Of a stretch of DNA of 64,000 bases, positions 25,555 to 35,795 are shown in pieces. The notes below the pieces were generated by a model. It searched no databases and was not told where the DNA came from. It saw only the letters and a list, made by a program, of their open reading frames with translations. Position numbers and translations under genes: made by a program. Source of the DNA: Desulforamulus hydrothermalis Lam5 = DSM 18033 (GTDB lineage: Bacteria; Bacillota; Desulfotomaculia; Desulfotomaculales; Desulfotomaculaceae); assembly GCF_000315365.1 (NCBI RefSeq), contig NZ_CAOS01000003.1, positions 558,001 through 622,000 on the forward strand, written 5' to 3'. Positions within the stretch are counted from its first letter, which is position 1. The number at the start of each line of letters is the position of its first letter.

Positions 25555-26508
25555 TTATTCATCAGATGCGCCCTTCATTTTGAGTACCTTATATACGGCT
25601 TCCACAATGTGGTCGGCGGTGAGGCCGTAGCGTTGCAGCAGTTCCCTGGGGGAGCCCGACTCGCCGAAGGTGTCCTTAATGCCTACCCGCCGCAGGGGGA
25701 CCGGGCAGTGTTCGGCCAGGGTTTCGGCCACCGCGCTGCCCAGGCCGCCGATCACAGAGTGTTCCTCGGCGGTAACCACCGCCCCGCATTTTCTGGCGGC
25801 TTCCACCACCGCCACAATATCCAGGGGTTTAATGGTGTGTACATCCAGCACCAGGGCGCTGATGCCCCGCTGGGCCAGGGTGTCCGCCGCTTCCAGGGCA
25901 GCGGCCACCATCATGCCGGTGGCCATAATGGCTGCATCGGTCCCTTGCCGCAGGGTAACCGCTTCACCGGGAATAAATTCAAAGTCTTCACCGTGCAGCA
26001 CCGGCACCCCGGAGCGGCCCAACCGGATGTACACCGGCCCCTTAATGGCTGCCGCAGCCCGGACGGCGGCGGCGGTTTCCACCGCATCAGCCGGCACAAA
26101 CACAGTCATGCCGGGCAGCGCCCGCATAATGGCAATATCCTCCACAGACTGGTGTGACCCGCCGTCTTCCCCTACGGTAATGCCGGCATGGGTGGCGGCA
26201 ATTTTTACATTCAACCGGGGGTAGCAAATGCTGTTGCGGATTTGTTCAAAGGCACGTCCGGTGGCAAACACCGCAAAGGTGCTGGCAAAAGGAACCTTGC
26301 CCACCGCCGCCAGGCCGGCCGCCGTGGCCATCATATTGGCTTCGGCAATGCCCATGTTAAAAAAACGATCCGGGTAGTGTTTCATAAAATCATGGGTTTT
26401 GGTGGATTTGGACAGGTCAGCGTCCAGCACCACCACGTCTTTATTCTCAGCGCCCAGGCGCACCAGCTCCTGGCCGTAGGCGTCCCGGGTGGCAATTTTC
26501 TTAGTCAT
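25555..26508 (-). CDS. Transketolase, C-terminal subunit
   Basis: Pyrimidine-binding plus C-terminal domain half of a split transketolase (317 aa), of the non-oxidative pentose phosphate pathway. It shows the TPP activating glutamate region FNMGIAEANMMATAAGLA, THAGITVGEDGGSHQSVEDIAIMR, and the C-terminal transketolase domain (LVLDVHTIKPLDIVAVVEAA). It is encoded 36 nt downstream of the N-terminal subunit. Split transketolases are common in Clostridia and archaea. A terminator follows. Confidence 0.93.
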   Translation of the reverse strand: MTKKIATRDAYGQELVRLGAENKDVVVLDADLSKSTKTHDFMKHYPDRFFNMGIAEANMMATAAGLAAVGKVPFASTFAVFATGRAFEQIRNSICYPRLNVKIAATHAGITVGEDGGSHQSVEDIAIMRALPGMTVFVPADAVETAAAVRAAAAIKGPVYIRLGRSGVPVLHGEDFEFIPGEAVTLRQGTDAAIMATGMMVAAALEAADTLAQRGISALVLDVHTIKPLDIVAVVEAARKCGAVVTAEEHSVIGGLGSAVAETLAEHCPVPLRRVGIKDTFGESGSPRELLQRYGLTADHIVEAVYKVLKMKGASDE

Positions 26509-26544
26509 GGTAAACCTCCAGTCCTTTGGTGATTTATGGGATAT

Positions 26545-27360
26545 TTAGGCCAGTTCCTGCAGGGCCTGGGCCACCTGCTCCGGTTTGGGAGCGTTGCCGT
26601 GCCAGCCCACCTGGTTTTCCATAAAGGAAACCCCTTTGCCTTTTACCGTTTTGGCGATAATAACGGTGGGTCGGCCTTTGGTTTGCTGCGCCTCCGCCAA
26701 GGCCTGCAGGATTTGCGGTATATCGTGGCCGTCAATTTCAATCACATGCCAGTTAAAAGCCCGCCATTTGTCGGCCAGGGGCGCCACATTCATAACCTGG
26801 TCAACCGGCCCGTCAATTTGCAGGTTGTTGTAATCCAAAACGGCGGTGAGGTTGTCTGTTTTAAAGTGGCCGGCCGCCATGGCAGCTTCCCAAATTTGCC
26901 CTTCCTGCACTTCACCGTCCCCCAGCAGGGCATACACCCGTTGGTCGCCGCCGTCCAAGCGCAGGCCCAGAGCCATCCCCAGGGCGGCCGATAAACCCTG
27001 GCCCAGGGAGCCGGTAGACATCTCCACGCCGGGCAGCTTTTTCATATCCGGGTGGCCCTGCAAGCGGCTGCCCAGCTTGCGCAGGGTCAGCAGTTCTTCC
27101 GGGGGGAAGAAGCCCTTTTCCGCCAGGGCAGCGTACAGCACCGGCGCCGCATGGCCTTTGGACAGCACAAAGCGGTCCCGCTCCGGCCAGTGGGGGTTGT
27201 CCGGGTCTAACCGCATGGTATCAAAAAAAAGCACGCTGACAATATCCGCTGCCGACAGCGAACCGCCCGGGTGGCCGGAACCGGCTTCGCCCAGCATGGT
27301 TATAATATGCCGGCGGATAGCCCTGGCCCGTTCCTGTAAATAAGATATTTTTTGTTCCAT
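26545..27360 (-). CDS. Transketolase, N-terminal subunit
   Basis: TPP-binding half (271 aa). The TPP/Mg motif is GDGEVQEGQIWEAAMAAGHF..NLTAVLDYNNLQ. GSGHPGGSLSAADI and LSKGHAAPVLYAAL are typical transketolase segments. The start ATG has GGAGGG upstream (MEQKISYLQERARAIRR). It pairs with the C-terminal subunit gene to make the active heteromer. Confidence 0.94.
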   Translation of the reverse strand: MEQKISYLQERARAIRRHIITMLGEAGSGHPGGSLSAADIVSVLFFDTMRLDPDNPHWPERDRFVLSKGHAAPVLYAALAEKGFFPPEELLTLRKLGSRLQGHPDMKKLPGVEMSTGSLGQGLSAALGMALGLRLDGGDQRVYALLGDGEVQEGQIWEAAMAAGHFKTDNLTAVLDYNNLQIDGPVDQVMNVAPLADKWRAFNWHVIEIDGHDIPQILQALAEAQQTKGRPTVIIAKTVKGKGVSFMENQVGWHGNAPKPEQVAQALQELA

Positions 27361-27386
27361 TTGTTTCCCTCCAGCAAGTAATTTAT

Positions 27387-28244
27387 TTAAAATTTATGGG
27401 CGTCTTCCCATTGCTTAAAGCCTTCGCCCAGCACTTCATGCACGTCGGCCAGGATGATGAAGGCCCCGGGGTCTTCCTTTTTAACCAGCTCCTTAAGCCG
27501 GGATACCTCCGCCCGGCCCACCACCGAAACAAGCACTTCCTGCTCTTGGCCGGAATACATGCCGGTGGCCTTCCAGGCGGTGGCACTCCGGTCCAGCTCC
27601 TGAATTATGCCCCGGGCAATGGCATCCGCTTTCCGGGTAATAATCAAAAAGGCCTTGGCTGAGCTGAAACCCTCAATCACCAGGTCAATAATCCAGGCGG
27701 TGAGAAAAATGGTTATCAGGGCATACATAGCCAGCTCGGCGGAATTAAAGACGATGCCGGCCCATAAAACCACCAGCCCGTCAATGATGAATAACAGCTG
27801 GCCGATGTTGATGCCCATATAAGACCTTAAAATGGCCGCCAGCAGCTCGGTGCCGCCGGTGGTGCCGTTGAAGCGGAACACCAGCCCCAGGCCAATGCCC
27901 GATAATACTCCGCCGTATAAACTGGCCAGCAGCAAGTCCTCGGTCAGCAGGGGGAGATAGGGGGCCAATAAATCAACAAATACCGACAGGGCAACGGTGC
28001 CGTATACCGAATTAACCGTAAAGCGCCAGCCCAGCCGGATCACAGACCAGATAAACAGGGGCACGTTCATTACCAGCATGCTGAGGCCCACCGGCCACTG
28101 GGCTATATGGTAAAAAATTGTCGCCACACCGCTTAAGCCGCCGGCAGCAATTTTAGCCGGCACCAGAAAAGCATCCAGGCCCACAGCGGTTAAAATAACG
28201 CCTACGGTAACACCTGCGTAATCTTTCAGCCAGCGCAGCAGCAT
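27387..28244 (-). CDS. YitT-family membrane protein with DUF2179 domain
   Basis: A 285-aa protein with five to six TM segments in the first ~190 residues (DUF161/YitT region, including AGGLSGVATIFYHI and NGTTGGTELLAAILRSY) and a C-terminal cytoplasmic DUF2179 domain (KAFLIITRKADAIARGIIQEL). Bacillus members are numerous; function is unclear. It is 26 nt upstream of the transketolase pair on the same strand. The position next to secA/prfB resembles yvjA in Bacillus. Confidence 0.88.
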   Translation of the reverse strand: MLLRWLKDYAGVTVGVILTAVGLDAFLVPAKIAAGGLSGVATIFYHIAQWPVGLSMLVMNVPLFIWSVIRLGWRFTVNSVYGTVALSVFVDLLAPYLPLLTEDLLLASLYGGVLSGIGLGLVFRFNGTTGGTELLAAILRSYMGINIGQLLFIIDGLVVLWAGIVFNSAELAMYALITIFLTAWIIDLVIEGFSSAKAFLIITRKADAIARGIIQELDRSATAWKATGMYSGQEQEVLVSVVGRAEVSRLKELVKKEDPGAFIILADVHEVLGEGFKQWEDAHKF

Positions 28245-28390
28245 ATCTTAGTCCCTTCACTGTTTTCCTTTAGCATGCCCGAAAAAGAAAAAGCCTATCG
28301 CAGCATTTCCCGGCATTCCCAGTATAAGTGTTCTTGCTTTTGGTGCTAAATCCTTCCATCAAACAAAAAATCTTGTCGAAATCAAAAGAG

Positions 28391-28449
28391 GGACGGTTCC
28401 CGGCCCGGTCTTCGCGGCAGCGAATTCAGGTTTCGGAAACCGCCCCTGC
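28391..28449 (-). repeat. REP-like GGGACGGTT hairpin between prfB and the YitT gene
   Basis: GGGACGGTTCCCG on the left and CGGAAACCGCCCC on the right pair with two mismatches around a ~30-nt loop. The core resembles the hairpins at 12865 and 13160. It may terminate prfB. A Spo0A-box-like TTGTCGAAA lies just outside it at about 28373-28381. Confidence 0.5.
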
Positions 28450-28457
28450 TGGTATTG

Positions 28458-29562
28458 CTAGCGGTTGGCTTTTTGTTTAAGGCAGGCGGCAATAAATTCT
28501 TCAATCCGGCCGTCCATCACCGCCTGGACGTTGCCTGTTTCCACCCCGGTGCGGTGGTCTTTCACCAGGCTGTAGGGGTGGAAGACATAAGAGCGGATCT
28601 GGTTGCCCCAGGCAATGTCTTTTTGCTCACCCCGCAGGGCCGCCAGTTCCTCTTCTTTTTTGCGCAGCTCCAGGTCGATGAGCTTAGCCTTCAGCAGTTT
28701 CATGGCCGCCATGCGGTTGTAAGTTTGCGACCGCTCGTTCTGGCAAGCTACCACAATACCGGTGGGCAGGTGGGTGATGCGCACCGCCGAATCGGTTTTG
28801 TTGACGTGCTGGCCGCCGGCCCCGCCGGACCGATAAGTGTCAATCTTTAAGTCTTCCGGGCGAATCTGCACTTCCACTTCTTCCTCCACCACCGGCAGCA
28901 CATCCACCGAAGCAAAGGAGGTGTGGCGGCGGCCGGCGGCATCAAAGGGGGAAATGCGCACCAGCCGGTGTACCCCTTTTTCGCATTTCAGGTAGCCGTA
29001 AGCGTTGGGGCCGGCCACCTGGATGGTGGCGCTTTTGATGCCCGCCTCGTCCCCCGGCAGCAAATCCAGCACTTCCACCTTATAATTGTGGTTTTCGCAG
29101 TAGCGGGTGTACATGCGCAAAAGCATCTGGGCCCAGTCCTGGGATTCGGTGCCCCCCGCTCCCGGGTGCAGGGACAGGATGGCGTCGTTCCGGTCGTAGG
29201 GCCCCGCCAGCAGCACTTCCAGCTCGGTATCTGCCAGCCGCCTGGCCAGGTCCTCCAGCCCGGCCGTCAATTCTTCCTCCAACAAGGGGTCCTGTTCTTC
29301 CTGGCACAGTTCCAGCATCACTTCTAAATCCTGCAAGGCCGACTCCAGGGAGGCGAAGCGGGCGACCCGGTCTTTCAGGCCGGCCAGCTGTTGGTTCAGC
29401 TGCCGGCTGTGCTCCAGGTCGTCCCAGAAACCCGGCTGCAGCATGGTCTGCTCCAGTTTGGCTATGGCTGCTTGCTGTTGGTCGATGTCAAAGAGAAACC
29501 CTCAAATCTTGGATGCGCTTACCCAGCTGTTCAAGGTTGCGCCTTACTTCTGCATCCAGCAC
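28458..29562 (-). CDS. prfB: Peptide chain release factor 2, with programmed +1 frameshift
   Basis: RF2 recognises UGA and UAA. The gene is in two frames. From GTG 29562 the first 24 codons (MLDAEVRRNLEQLGKRIQDL...) end in CTT TGA C at 29493-29487, preceded by the Shine-Dalgarno-like AGGGTTT. A +1 slip at CTT reads on as DIDQQQAAIAKLEQTMLQPG. This is the classical autoregulatory RF2 site. The GGQ motif (SGGAGGQHVNKTDSAVRI) is intact, and the total length is about 367 aa. The gene is 42 nt downstream of secA. Automatic callers will truncate it at about 29444. Confidence 0.96.
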
Positions 29563-29604
29563 ACACACTCATCCTTTCTTGATACCCGTACCTAAGTTAT
29601 TAAG

Positions 29605-32220
<2,616 letters not shown>

Positions 32221-32444
32221 ACTGATCCACCTTTCAGGTTTTCCCTTGCCGCCGGCAGGCGGTTCCTGCCCGATACCGGCGGCAAATTCATTCTATCACC
32301 GGTGTCCCGGCAACGCAAGCAATGGCCATGCAGCAGAGGATTCGCCGCCGGGCCGGGGATTCCTCCCGGCCCGGCCCTGGTAATGTCAGGATTCTCTTTT
32401 GCAGCCCGGCGGCTGCCGGTCTGCCCGGCCGGCCCAAAACAGCC

Positions 32445-32481
32445 CAAAAGCCTGAGGGGGCACGCCTGTCTGGCGTGCCCC
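32445..32481 (-). terminator. Terminator of hpf
   Basis: Minus-strand GGGGCACGCC-AGACA-GGCGTGCCCC, a 10-bp perfect stem, followed by TCAGGCTTTT. It is 10 nt past the hpf stop. Confidence 0.82.
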
Positions 32482-32491
32482 GGTAGTTCCT

Positions 32492-33013
32492 TTAAAAGGT
32501 CGGTTCAATTAGTCCGTAGTTGCCGTCTTTACGCCGGTAAACCACGTTGGTTTGTTCGGTTTCTGCGTTGGAAAAAACAAAAAAGTCATGCCCCAGCAGG
32601 TTCATCTGCAGGATAGCCTCGTCCAAAGACATGGGCTTGATGGCAAACCGCTTGGTTTTAATGACCTGGGGTGCCTCATCCGCCGGTTTATCCGCTTCAG
32701 CCACGGCACCGGTTGCGCTGCGGCCGCTGCGGCGGTTAATCCTGGCTTTGTAGCGCTCAATCTGGCGCTCCAGTTTTTCCACCACCAGATCCACCGAGGA
32801 ATACATTTCGCCGGTGGCTTCTTCGCCCCTCAACAGCATCCCGTTAACCGGGATGGTAACCTCAATCTTATGTGAATCGCCTTCCACTACCAGGGTTGCT
32901 ACGGCTTCTCCCATATTATCCAGGAATCTGTCCAGCTTGTTTAAACGCTTTTCCACATAGTCCCGCAGGGCCGGAGTCACTTGAATGTTCTTACCGCGAA
33001 CTTGCACTTTCAC
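32492..33013 (-). CDS. hpf: Long-form ribosome hibernation promoting factor
   Basis: Long HPF (173 aa): an N-terminal RaiA/YfiA domain (MKVQVRGKNIQVTPALRDYVEKRL) that binds the 30S decoding centre and a C-terminal dimerisation domain (VIKTKRFAIKPMSLDEAILQMNLLGHDFFVF) that joins ribosomes into 100S dimers. The start is set at GTG 33013, spaced 8 nt from AAAGGAG, rather than the GTG abutting that site. A SigH-like promoter lies upstream, as expected for a stationary-phase gene. A terminator follows. Confidence 0.95.
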   Translation of the reverse strand: MKVQVRGKNIQVTPALRDYVEKRLNKLDRFLDNMGEAVATLVVEGDSHKIEVTIPVNGMLLRGEEATGEMYSSVDLVVEKLERQIERYKARINRRSGRSATGAVAEADKPADEAPQVIKTKRFAIKPMSLDEAILQMNLLGHDFFVFSNAETEQTNVVYRRKDGNYGLIEPTF

Positions 33014-33062
33014 AAGCACCACTCCTTTCGCAGTGTCAGTAGGAAGTAAATACCTGTAGTTA

Positions 33063-33091
33063 GTATTCCCGAAAAAAAACCGAATTCCTGC
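33063..33091 (-). promoter_or_regulatory. SigH-like promoter of hpf
   Basis: Minus strand GCAGGAATT, 11 nt, then CGGGAATAC. This matches the Bacillus SigH consensus RnAGGAwWW-N11-12-RnnGAATww at all conserved positions except the first R of the -10 half. It lies about 50 nt before the hpf start. Bacillus yvyD (hpf) is known to be SigH and SigB dependent. Confidence 0.6.
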
Positions 33092-33104
33092 ATTAAACTT
33101 AACA

Positions 33105-33136
33105 TAATTTTAAAACCCTGGCCGGACGGCCAGGGT
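33105..33136 (-). terminator. Terminator of csp
   Basis: Minus-strand ACCCTGGCCG-TC-CGGCCAGGGT followed by TTTAAAATTA, 20 nt after the csp stop. Confidence 0.85.
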
Positions 33137-33156
33137 AGAAAGTTCTCAATTTTTTA

Positions 33157-33354
33157 TTAACGTTTAACAACGTTAGCAGCTTGAGGCCCGCGAGCTCCTT
33201 CAACGATGTCGAATTCAACTTCTTGACCTTCAGCTAATGTTTTGAAACCTTCTTCTTGAATGGCGGAAAAGTGGACGAAGACATCGCCGCCCTCTTCTCT
33301 TTCAATAAAACCATAACCTTTTTCCGCATTAAACCATTTTACCTTGCCGAGCAT
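33157..33354 (-). CDS. Cold-shock protein (CspA/CspB family)
   Basis: A 65-aa single OB-fold RNA chaperone with RNP1 (KGYGFIE) and RNP2 (DVFVHFSAI) intact. Start ATG, with GAGGAATGTAA upstream. The leader from the predicted promoter (33412-33440) is about 55-60 nt. It melts RNA secondary structure; general or cold expression cannot be told apart from sequence. Confidence 0.96.
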   Translation of the reverse strand: MLGKVKWFNAEKGYGFIEREEGGDVFVHFSAIQEEGFKTLAEGQEVEFDIVEGARGPQAANVVKR

Positions 33355-33411
33355 TTACATTCCTCGCTTTCAAAATACTTTCCAGGAGCCCAAGGGAACT
33401 CACATGCCGTT

Positions 33412-33440
33412 ATCTTATCACTTTGCCGGGGTTCTGTCAA
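33412..33440 (-). promoter_or_regulatory. SigA promoter of csp
   Basis: TTGACA (33435-33440), 17-bp spacer, TAAGAT (33412-33417) on the minus strand. This is one of the strongest promoters in the window. Confidence 0.82.
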
Positions 33441-33471
33441 GGGTTGCCTGCCGTGGCGGATAACTGCCTGT

Positions 33472-33481
33472 TTGTCGAAAA
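33472..33481 (+). promoter_or_regulatory. Spo0A-box-like site upstream of csp
   Basis: TTTGTCGAAA matches the 0A-box TTTGTCRAA fully. It lies about 32 bp upstream of the csp -35 and next to the DnaA-box cluster. Confidence 0.45.
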
Positions 33482-33506
33482 ATTTCTTGTTGAAAAAGCA
33501 TTTTTC

Positions 33507-33578
33507 TGTGGACAATGTGGATAAGTCTGTTAATAACCCATTAAATGGGCGGTTTTTCTGTGGACATTAAGTGGATAG
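33507..33578 (+). promoter_or_regulatory. Cluster of DnaA-box-like 9-mers in a gene-free region
   Basis: Four same-orientation sites: TGTGGACAA (33507), TGTGGATAA (33516, a perfect DnaA box), TGTGGACAT (33559) and AGTGGATAG (33570). The first two abut head to tail. The 393-nt region between csp and comF contains no gene; an A/T-rich tract (about 33590-33665) follows the cluster. Confidence 0.5.
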
Positions 33579-33649
33579 AGGTGTGTATTTTGTCAAAAGG
33601 AGAGAACCGTTGGCATAATTTTTGTAGAAGATTTTTATTTTCCCATATA

Positions 33650-33735
33650 TAAAATATAAACCCAGGGAATTTTGCTTGGCCAAGCAAGTCGTATTGTTGC
33701 CGCTGCCGGGCGGCAGCAGCGCCGGGCGTGGGTTT
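33650..33735. other. Structured palindromic element downstream of comF
   Basis: An outer pairing AAACCCA/TGGGTTT encloses a perfect 16-bp palindrome TTGCTTGGCCAAGCAA (33672-33687) and a GC-rich hairpin (GCCGCTGCCGGGCGGC). It ends in TGGGTTTTT on the plus strand and lies just past the comF stop on the minus strand. It may be a terminator or a folded RNA. I do not recognise a riboswitch class. Confidence 0.4.
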
Positions 33736-33747
33736 TTCCCTCCCTTT

Positions 33748-34491
33748 TTAGCACTTTGAACCGGCCCGGTCTTGCTCGGTGTTGGCCGCTGTCAGAACAT
33801 ACACCCCGGCCGCCCCGTGCTGTTTAAGCAGGCCCGCAACGGCTGCCGCCGTTGCCCCGGTGGTAAAAACATCGTCCACCAGCAGGATGCGGCGGCCGGC
33901 AATTTGCGCCGGTGCTGTTACCTGAAAGGCTCCCTGCAGGTTTTGCTGCCGCTGCTGCCGGTTCAGCCCGGTTTGGGGCGGGGTGTCAAAGCTTTTTACC
34001 AGCAGGCGGTTGGCCAGGGGCAGGTTTAAGCACCGGGCTGTTGATGCGGCCAGCAGCTCGGCCTGGTTAAAGCCCCGCTCCCTTAAACGCCCCCGGGCCA
34101 TGGGTACCGGCAGCACCAACTGGGCATCCCGCAGCGGTGAGTGGGCCGGCAGGCTTGCCGCCATGATTTGGCCCAGCAGCGGCGCCAGGGATTTGCGGCC
34201 CCGGTATTTTAAAAGGTGAATGGCCTGCCGCAAGCCGCCTTCATAGGGGCCCGCCGCCCGGGCCAGCTCAAAGGGCGGCAGCCTGCGGCGGCAGCGGCCG
34301 CACAGGACAGCCTGCTGCTCCGGCAGGGCCAGGGGCCGGCCGCAGACCCGGCATTTGGGTTTGGCCGCCCAATCCGCCAGCAGTTGCCGGCAGGCCGGGC
34401 ATAAATCCGCCGGGCCGGCCCGGCCGCACAGCGGGCAACCGGGCCGCCGGGGAAACAACAAGTTAAGCAGCGCTTCCCACAGGGGGTGCAT
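33748..34491 (-). CDS. comF: ComF-family phosphoribosyltransferase / competence protein
   Basis: A 247-aa protein with an N-terminal zinc-ribbon-like cysteine cluster (CPLCGRAGPADLCPACRQLL, CRVCGRPLA, CGRCRRRL) and a C-terminal PRTase domain with the PRPP loop ILLVDDVFTTGATAAAV. ComFC is needed for uptake of transforming DNA in Firmicutes; its enzymatic substrate is not settled. The start is ATG 34491 with AGGGGAG 7 nt upstream. It lies 13 nt downstream of the holin-like gene, so it is probably the last gene of that mini-operon. Confidence 0.92.
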   Translation of the reverse strand: MHPLWEALLNLLFPRRPGCPLCGRAGPADLCPACRQLLADWAAKPKCRVCGRPLALPEQQAVLCGRCRRRLPPFELARAAGPYEGGLRQAIHLLKYRGRKSLAPLLGQIMAASLPAHSPLRDAQLVLPVPMARGRLRERGFNQAELLAASTARCLNLPLANRLLVKSFDTPPQTGLNRQQRQQNLQGAFQVTAPAQIAGRRILLVDDVFTTGATAAAVAGLLKQHGAAGVYVLTAANTEQDRAGSKC

Positions 34492-34504
34492 GGTTTTTCT
34501 CCCC

Positions 34505-34972
34505 TTAACCAATTTTTGGCCTGTCCTCTCCCTGATTCTCCGGCCATCCCCGGGTCTCCTGCCCGGGCTCGCCTTTGCGGCTGTTTTTAGTATCGTAAAC
34601 AGCCGCTTCCAGGCGGGCGGCTATCATGCTTTCCAAATCCCGGCACAATTGCCGCAGGGCCTGGCGGGCGGCCTGGGAAAGCTGGCTGAGCACCAGCTGC
34701 CGGGCTTCCCTTTGCAGTTCCCGGATTTGCTCCGCTGTTAAACGGCCGTTTTGGTTCTGGCATTTCCACCGTTCCACCCGGGGCATCAAACTTTTAACGG
34801 TAACGCTGACGGTTTGCTCTAAAAGGTTAAGGTAAAACCAATATTGCCCGGCCGCCCGTCTTTCTTTAAGGTAGTTGACCAGCTGCCGCACCAGCATCAT
34901 AAGCCCGCCGGCCAACACCGGTGCGGCGGCCAGGGCAGCATCCAGCAGCAGTTGGCTTACAGCGTCAGTCAT
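34505..34972 (-). CDS. Holin-like (phage LLH-type) membrane protein
   Basis: A 155-aa protein with one N-terminal hydrophobic segment (LLLDAALAAAPVLAGGLMML) followed by a charged helical cytoplasmic part (LVNYLKERRAAGQYWFYLNLLEQTVSV). The layout resembles phage holins of the LLH family, in which a TM helix precedes a long amphipathic tail. ATG 34972 has GAAGGAGG 8 nt upstream. It is located between the XhlA-like gene and comF with short gaps. There are no other phage genes nearby. The family call is from layout and general resemblance, not from a strong motif. Confidence 0.55.
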   Translation of the reverse strand: MTDAVSQLLLDAALAAAPVLAGGLMMLVRQLVNYLKERRAAGQYWFYLNLLEQTVSVTVKSLMPRVERWKCQNQNGRLTAEQIRELQREARQLVLSQLSQAARQALRQLCRDLESMIAARLEAAVYDTKNSRKGEPGQETRGWPENQGEDRPKIG

Positions 34973-34991
34973 TGGCACCGCCTCCTTCGGC

Positions 34992-35201
34992 TTACAGCCT
35001 GCCGGCGGCCAGGTTGAGCGCCAGCAAAATCAGGGAAGCCGTAACCCCGCCCATTAAACCCAGCAGCCACAGCAGGATTTGCCCCAGCCTGGCCTCCAGC
35101 TTTTCCAGGGCGGCGGTCTGGCGTTCCTGCCACTCTTTCAGGTGGCTGACATCCGCTTCCAGGGCGGCAATTTGCCTGGTCAGGCTTAAATCCAGGGACA
35201 C
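34992..35201 (-). CDS. XhlA-like small coiled-coil/TM protein
   Basis: A 69-aa protein: an amphipathic coiled coil (IAALEADVSHLKEWQERQTA) then a single C-terminal TM helix (GQILLWLLGLMGGVTASLIL). This is the layout of haemolysin XhlA-type proteins that accompany holins. GTG start with GGAGGTGG 4 nt upstream, a very strong site. A GC-rich hairpin (35223-35245) separates it from the DUF2922 gene and could lower read-through. Confidence 0.65.
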   Translation of the reverse strand: MSLDLSLTRQIAALEADVSHLKEWQERQTAALEKLEARLGQILLWLLGLMGGVTASLILLALNLAAGRL

Positions 35202-35222
35202 GGGACCACCTCCTTATAGTTA

Positions 35223-35245
35223 AGGGGCGGGGTTACCCCGCCCCT
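35223..35245 (-). terminator. GC-rich hairpin inside the mini-operon
   Basis: AGGGGCGGGG-TAA-CCCCGCCCCT, a 10-bp perfect stem with a 3-nt loop and no T-tract, immediately after the DUF2922 stop and before the XhlA-like ribosome site. It may act as an attenuator or a 3' end stabiliser. Confidence 0.5.
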
Positions 35246-35251
35246 CAAGCA

Positions 35252-35470
35252 TTAGACAATATCCATTTCGGTTACATCCCGGCTGACCAGGCGGGCGCCG
35301 GCCACCCCCACCAGGCTGCCGCCGGGGCTGGTGAAAATATCTTTGGCCACAATTTGCTCCATCACGGCCCGCACTTCAGATTCCAGCAGGTTATCCCTGG
35401 GTTCGGCCACCCGCAGGGTAACCTTGCTGCCGGCAGTGTTGACAAAAATCAGTTCCAGCGTTTTGCTCAT
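35252..35470 (-). CDS. DUF2922 family protein
   Basis: A 72-aa protein (KTLELIFVNTAGSKVTLRVAEPRDNL..) with the beta-rich pattern of DUF2922, a small Firmicutes family of unknown function that usually sits beside DUF1659 and YvrJ genes. No signal peptide or TM is seen. The ATG has AGGGAGGT upstream, 20 nt after the DUF1659 stop. Confidence 0.82.
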   Translation of the reverse strand: MSKTLELIFVNTAGSKVTLRVAEPRDNLLESEVRAVMEQIVAKDIFTSPGGSLVGVAGARLVSRDVTEMDIV

Positions 35471-35490
35471 AGGTTATACCTCCCTTTAGA

Positions 35491-35715
35491 TTATTGGTTG
35501 ATTAACTCGCCGTCATCCACCCGGTAAACACCCAGCAAGGTTTGCGCCTGCAGGCTGCTGATGGCCTGGGCTACCTCATAGATGGCCTGGTCGCCGGCGG
35601 TCAGTTTTACCCGCTGATAGGTTCTGTTTACGTAAACCGGATCGCCGTTAGCGTTGACGCCTTTCTGGTAGCGCAACTTCAGGCTGCAAGAAAAGGGCTG
35701 TTTTACCACTGCCAT
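35491..35715 (-). CDS. DUF1659 family protein
   Basis: A 74-aa protein (QPFSCSLKLRYQKGVNANGD.., YQRVKLTAGDQAIYEVAQAI) typical of DUF1659, paired with DUF2922 in many Firmicutes; function unknown. It is the first gene of the five-gene run DUF1659, DUF2922, XhlA-like, holin-like, comF. The ATG has AAGGAGG upstream. A terminator for the preceding gene lies at 35796-35845, so the promoter must lie in about 35716-35795. Confidence 0.82.
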   Translation of the reverse strand: MAVVKQPFSCSLKLRYQKGVNANGDPVYVNRTYQRVKLTAGDQAIYEVAQAISSLQAQTLLGVYRVDDGELINQ

Positions 35716-35795
35716 TGCATTTCCTCCTTTTTATTTGGGGCCGGCCCCGTTTGATTTCAGCGCTTAAACTGATTGTAGCGGTTTCCTGCCCAAAA

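Noticed and set aside
29444-29562. Truncated or frameshifted prfB pseudogene
   Set aside because: The break is the canonical CTT TGA C programmed site with an upstream stimulatory AGGGTTT.
33441-33670. Chromosomal origin of replication
   Set aside because: DnaA boxes and an A/T-rich tract are present, but dnaA, dnaN, recF and gyr genes are absent and only one box is perfect; a secondary DnaA site is more likely.
34505-35715. Prophage remnant
   Set aside because: Holin-like and XhlA-like layouts are present, but there is no integrase, structural, terminase or endolysin gene; DUF1659/DUF2922 and comF are ordinary chromosomal genes.
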